Positions 61,471-64,000 of a stretch of DNA of 64,000 nucleotides are shown piece by piece; positions within the stretch are counted from its first letter, which is position 1, and every line of letters starts with the position of its first letter. Both the position numbers and the translations under genes were made by a program. A model generated the notes under the pieces. It saw only the letters and a program-made list of their open reading frames with translations. It was not told where the DNA came from and ran no database searches. Where the stretch lies: the NCBI RefSeq assembly GCF_011926545.1, contig NZ_JAATIT010000003.1:558001-622000 (forward strand), in the 5' to 3' direction. The stretch comes from Sphingopyxis italica. GTDB taxonomy: Bacteria; Pseudomonadota; Alphaproteobacteria; Sphingomonadales; Sphingomonadaceae.

Positions 61471-64000
61471 TCAGAAACGAAAACGAACGCTGCCCTGGAC
61501 GGTGCGACCCAGCGTACGGACGCCGAGCGGCAGCAGCTTTTCCTTCCCGAAATAGCGGTAGACGTCGTGGCCGAGGAGATTCCCGCCCTCGAGCGACAGC
61601 GTCATCCACTTCACCGGCGTATAGTTGATCGCCGCGTCGAGGCGGTAGGTATCGTCATTATACCAGGAATAGTCGGGATTCTGCGTCCAGACGAACAGGC
61701 GATAGGAGGAGCGATAGTTGAGCGCGACGCGGGCGCTGAACTTCGGCGTGTCATAGAAGAGCGCCGCATTCGCGGTCCATTTCGAGGTGTTGGGCGAATC
61801 GAACGCACCGGGGAATTCCTCGGGATAGGGATATTCGACGCGTGCCTCCAGAATATGGCTGGCATTGAGGCTGACCCCGAAGTTCTTCCAGACACCGGGA
61901 AGGAAATCGAAGAAGCTCTGCACCGACCCTTCGATCCCCGCGAAGGTGCCGTCGCCGGCGTTGCGCTGCTGTTCGACAAAGCCCGTCTCGCCCGGAAAGC
62001 CGTAAATGTCGAGCGGCTGGTCGCCTTCACGGCTATAGTAAAGGAAGTTCGTCGCCTTCTTGTAATAGCCCGCCAGCGAGACCAGCCCGCCGCGGCCGAA
62101 ATAATATTCGGCGCTGGCGTCGAAAGCGTGCTCGCGTTGCGCCTCCAGCGCGGGATTGCCGGCAAAGATGATCTTCGGCGTGGCGCGCGTCTCGGCGAAA
62201 AAGAAGGGACGCGTGTCATAGAAGCTCGGCCGATGGACATTGGTCGTATATGACAGGCGCAGTTGCAGCTTCGGCGTGAAATGGAGCAGCGCGGTGAAGC
62301 TCGGCAGGATGTCGGTATAATTGCCGCGTCCCGGCGATTCCTCGACGATGTCCTGGAAACCGTTCGATGCGTCGCCCGGACGGAAGTTGAAGCTGTTCGA
62401 ACTGCCCCATGTATTGACGTAACGGACGCCCGCCGAACCGTCGATCGGGAAGCCGAGCGCATCGAAGCCATAGTTGAGCTGGCCATAGAAGGCGAAATTA
62501 TTCTCGGTCGACCGGAAGGTCTGGCCGCGGTCGCTCGGCGGGAATTCGCTCGAAAAACGCTCGGCATTGCCGGGGTCAAATTGCTGGATATAGCTGCGGA
62601 CGGCGTCGATATTGCCGAGGAGGTCGGCGCCCGGAATGCGATACCAGGACAGGCTGTCGATGCCGCCGATCGTCGGCCCGGTCAGGCTGGCATCGCCGCC
62701 GCCGGGAAAATCGGTGAGCGGCGTCCGCGCGCCGCCGATACGCGGGAAACCGTCGCGATAGCCATAGTAGCGGCTGGTAAGACGGCGGTTGTAGCGAAAA
62801 CCGACCTGAAGGTTGCGCAGGAAATGCGCATCGCTGAGCCGCAGCGTCAGATCGGCCTGCGCCGCGAACTCCTTGTTCTTCGAACCGCCCTGATTGTCCT
62901 GAAAACGGTCGACGACATAGGAACCGACGTCTGAGAGATCGGCGTCGTTGAAAGTAATCGACGGCACCCCGCCCTTATACTGGTCCGACATGAAGTCGAC
63001 GCTCGCCGAGGTCAGGTCGCCGGGGCGCAAAATCTGTTCGACGAAATAATTGCCCTCATTGCTCCAATTATACTGGACGCTCGCATTGATCTGGGCGCGG
63101 TCGCCGCGCCAGTGCGCCTCGAAATTGGTCGTGTAGAGGTTCGAGTGAAAAGAATTATAGAGCGAGTCGATGCCCGCGGCGATCCCGTTCGGATTGGAGA
63201 CGGTCAGCGACTTTACCGTCGTCCCATCGGGCATGAGCACGACGTCGCTGTAGATCCCCGCCGGCATGAAGGGGATGTCCTGCACATACAGCCGCTCGAC
63301 CGAACGCTTCTCGCGCGATCCGAGATAGCCGCCTTCCAGAACGAAATCGAGATTGTCGCTCGGTTTCCACTGGAGCACCGCGTTGATCGAAGGGCGCGTC
63401 ACATGGCCCTCCTCGGTGCCATATTGCGCGCGATAGGGGATCACCACGGTCGAACCGTCGATGGTCGTGTCGAAGGGCGATTCGCTCTCGATGTAGTTTT
63501 CGTTGTAGAAATTCTTCGTCCACGACGCGTTGATCAGAAAACCGATCTCGCCGTCGCCCGCGTTCATCCGGTTGGCGATGAGCAAGCTGCCATAGGGGCT
63601 GGTCTTCTTCGAGATGTCGTCATAGACGCCGCGCGCGCTGCCGGCGATCGTCCAGCCGCGATTGAGGTCCATCGGGCGGCGCAATTCGACATTGACGGTG
63701 CCCGCGATCCCGCCTTCGACCTGATCGGCGGTGCGCGTCTTGTAGACGTCGACCTGCTTCAACAGTTCGGCCGGGATGTCGGCGAGATTGAGCGAACGTC
63801 CGTCGCCCAAATTGGTCTGGTTGCCGTTGATCGTCGTCTGGATCTCGGCAAGTCCGCGGATCGTGACGCCTTGCCCCTGGCCGCGGGCACGATCGATCTG
63901 CACGCCGGTCACGCGCGACAGCGCCTCAGGCACATTATTGTCGGGAAGCTTGCCGACGTCTTCGGCGACGACCGAGTCGACGATCTGTTTCGAATTGCGC
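61471..64000 (-). CDS. TonB-dependent receptor (partial, 5' end outside window)
   Basis: The last 842 codons of an outer-membrane receptor. The window enters inside the plug: SKQIVDSVVAEDVGKLPDNN, PEALSRVTGVQIDR, GVTIRGLAEIQTTINGNQ, then the barrel to the C-terminal GSVRFRF with the usual final Phe. The plug pattern resembles receptors for carbohydrates and siderophores in Caulobacter and Xanthomonas. Substrate not evident; the genes beyond the right edge would help. Signal peptide and TonB box lie outside. Confidence 0.9.
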   Translation of the reverse strand, partial: RNSKQIVDSVVAEDVGKLPDNNVPEALSRVTGVQIDRARGQGQGVTIRGLAEIQTTINGNQTNLGDGRSLNLADIPAELLKQVDVYKTRTADQVEGGIAGTVNVELRRPMDLNRGWTIAGSARGVYDDISKKTSPYGSLLIANRMNAGDGEIGFLINASWTKNFYNENYIESESPFDTTIDGSTVVIPYRAQYGTEEGHVTRPSINAVLQWKPSDNLDFVLEGGYLGSREKRSVERLYVQDIPFMPAGIYSDVVLMPDGTTVKSLTVSNPNGIAAGIDSLYNSFHSNLYTTNFEAHWRGDRAQINASVQYNWSNEGNYFVEQILRPGDLTSASVDFMSDQYKGGVPSITFNDADLSDVGSYVVDRFQDNQGGSKNKEFAAQADLTLRLSDAHFLRNLQVGFRYNRRLTSRYYGYRDGFPRIGGARTPLTDFPGGGDASLTGPTIGGIDSLSWYRIPGADLLGNIDAVRSYIQQFDPGNAERFSSEFPPSDRGQTFRSTENNFAFYGQLNYGFDALGFPIDGSAGVRYVNTWGSSNSFNFRPGDASNGFQDIVEESPGRGNYTDILPSFTALLHFTPKLQLRLSYTTNVHRPSFYDTRPFFFAETRATPKIIFAGNPALEAQREHAFDASAEYYFGRGGLVSLAGYYKKATNFLYYSREGDQPLDIYGFPGETGFVEQQRNAGDGTFAGIEGSVQSFFDFLPGVWKNFGVSLNASHILEARVEYPYPEEFPGAFDSPNTSKWTANAALFYDTPKFSARVALNYRSSYRLFVWTQNPDYSWYNDDTYRLDAAINYTPVKWMTLSLEGGNLLGHDVYRYFGKEKLLPLGVRTLGRTVQGSVRFRF

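Overview
The window looks like a chromosomal segment of a Gram-negative alphaproteobacterium of the order Sphingomonadales, with a Sphingopyxis-like genus as my best guess. This rests on high GC, a serine palmitoyltransferase with its own acyl carrier protein, large TonB-dependent receptors, a CIRCE-controlled groESL operon, and several copies of an intergenic inverted repeat whose type I associate with sphingomonads. Genus and species are inference. No phage, insertion sequence or CRISPR array was seen, and no gene-free stretch exceeds 300 bases.

Region 1 (1-3226) holds the end of an acyl-CoA/short-chain dehydrogenase operon and a CPA2-type cation/proton antiporter. Region 2 (3318-25530) is the most distinctive part: a carbohydrate utilisation locus aimed at alpha-mannosides. 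It carries four divergent GH92 alpha-mannosidases, a GH125 exo-alpha-1,6-mannosidase, a GH43-fold enzyme, a GH2 enzyme, an outer-membrane TonB-dependent receptor, an inner-membrane sugar/proton symporter, a ROK sugar kinase, mannose-6-phosphate isomerase and a ROK-family repressor. The inferred flow is uptake of manno-oligosaccharides through the receptor, periplasmic trimming to mannose, import by the symporter, phosphorylation by the ROK kinase, and conversion to fructose-6-phosphate by ManA. No endo-mannanase (GH76, GH99, GH18) is present, so the locus seems to receive pre-cut glycans or short side chains.

Region 3 (25672-39112) is mostly housekeeping: a DUF885 peptidase-like protein, a secreted amidohydrolase, tRNA-Gln, ilvE with a divergent MarR regulator, proC, a PafA-like phosphatase, a DsbD-type reductase, tlyA, tspO, ubiK, a YbjN protein and a beta-helix protein. 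Region 4 (39206-45385) is a methionine operon: an ArsR-methyltransferase fusion regulator behind a near-perfect operator, metF, and a MetH split into two polypeptides with a GNAT gene between them. Region 5 (45590-51899) has three small lipoproteins, a DJ-1/PfpI enzyme, a glutaminyl cyclase, groESL and a MATE exporter.

Region 6 (52055-61367) groups sphingolipid genes (acyl carrier protein, serine palmitoyltransferase, a Tam41-like nucleotidyltransferase, a lipid kinase, a DUF2141 protein) with a solitary PycTM-like membrane protein, a hybrid histidine kinase and the lipid-export permeases LptF and LptG. The grouping suggests synthesis, modification and outer-membrane delivery of anionic or glycosylated sphingolipids. 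A second TonB-dependent receptor runs off the right edge.
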